Below are positions 43,456 through 43,475 of a stretch of DNA of 43,475 bases, one piece after another. The stretch spans positions 1 through 43,475 of the forward strand of contig JAUYFI010000125.1 of assembly GCA_030691075.1 (NCBI GenBank), written 5' to 3'. The position numbers and the translations under genes were made by a program. Position 1 is the stretch's first letter; every line of letters starts with the position of its first letter. Source of the stretch: Sulfurisoma sp. Its GTDB lineage: Bacteria; Pseudomonadota; Gammaproteobacteria; Burkholderiales; Rhodocyclaceae. The notes under the pieces were generated by a model. That model worked only from the letters and a program-made list of their open reading frames with translations, made no database searches and was not told the origin of the DNA.

Positions 43456-43475
43456 GAAAGGGGTGTGACCTGGGG

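Noticed and set aside
43456-43475. Start of the 23S rRNA gene at the window edge
   Set aside because: Only 20 bases follow the 5S gene and they show no recognisable 23S 3' end; they are probably spacer.

Overview
The window is a high-GC stretch of a betaproteobacterial chromosome. The right-hand block PP0621-pilS-pilR-ampD, tRNA-Pro, ispB, rplU-rpmA-obgE-proB, together with GTP-type PEP carboxykinase, LutABC, a lysine-rich H1-like protein and the 5S sequence, is typical of Betaproteobacteria and perhaps of Rhodocyclales or relatives. The exact genus cannot be read from the sequence. Left of about 38.9 kb most genes are metabolic, transport, signalling or accessory. Right of it the genes are conserved housekeeping, and the window closes on the 5S gene of an rRNA operon that reads leftwards.

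Layout. 1-139: end of an insertion sequence (ISAzo13-like) that cuts off a PAS sensor gene. 137-2250: a chain of overlapping minus-strand genes (RHH antitoxin, PIN toxin, 3-hydroxyisobutyrate-dehydrogenase-like enzyme, PAS protein). 2323-4186: DUF4202 protein and a response regulator/PP2C phosphatase. 4228-9143: RND efflux pump with membrane fusion protein, a small DUF2892 membrane protein and a CbiX-type chelatase. 9206-13642: an accessory island with three toxin-antitoxin modules (PIN plus small partner, HipBA, TumEA) around an MFS transporter. 13734-16894: two unrelated Na+/H+ antiporters flanking an unknown periplasmic protein. 16967-20800: universal stress protein, a complex inverted repeat, a SCO1-like copper protein with an extra N-terminal domain, DUF3124 protein and a Kef-type antiporter. 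20806-26237: HD-GYP/hemerythrin protein, lutCBA and a divergent IclR regulator. 26234-33809: PBP7-like endopeptidase, patatin, malic enzyme, and divergent pckG with an aminotransferase. 33799-35201: DUF302 protein, H1-like protein and a poorly coding gap. 35398-39124: ampD, pilRS and PP0621 protein. 39206 to the end: tRNA-Pro, ispB, rplU-rpmA, obgE, proB and 5S rRNA.

How the genes work together. LutABC oxidises lactate to pyruvate. MaeB and PckG link malate, oxaloacetate, pyruvate and PEP, so lactate and C4-acid use and gluconeogenesis are encoded side by side. The antiporters, RND pump and stress proteins form an ion and toxicity defence set. Four toxin-antitoxin modules lie in the first 14 kb, all on the minus strand.

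The most unusual signal is a dispersed 16-bp motif (AAAAGTCGGCGCTGGC). It occurs five times without mismatch, at gene junctions and in permissive protein segments, where it is translated as KVGAG or PAPTF. Two promoters (tumE and the efflux fusion-protein gene) place the -10 box 7-8 bp before the ATG and overlap perfect or near-perfect palindromes, which predicts leaderless, autoregulated transcripts.
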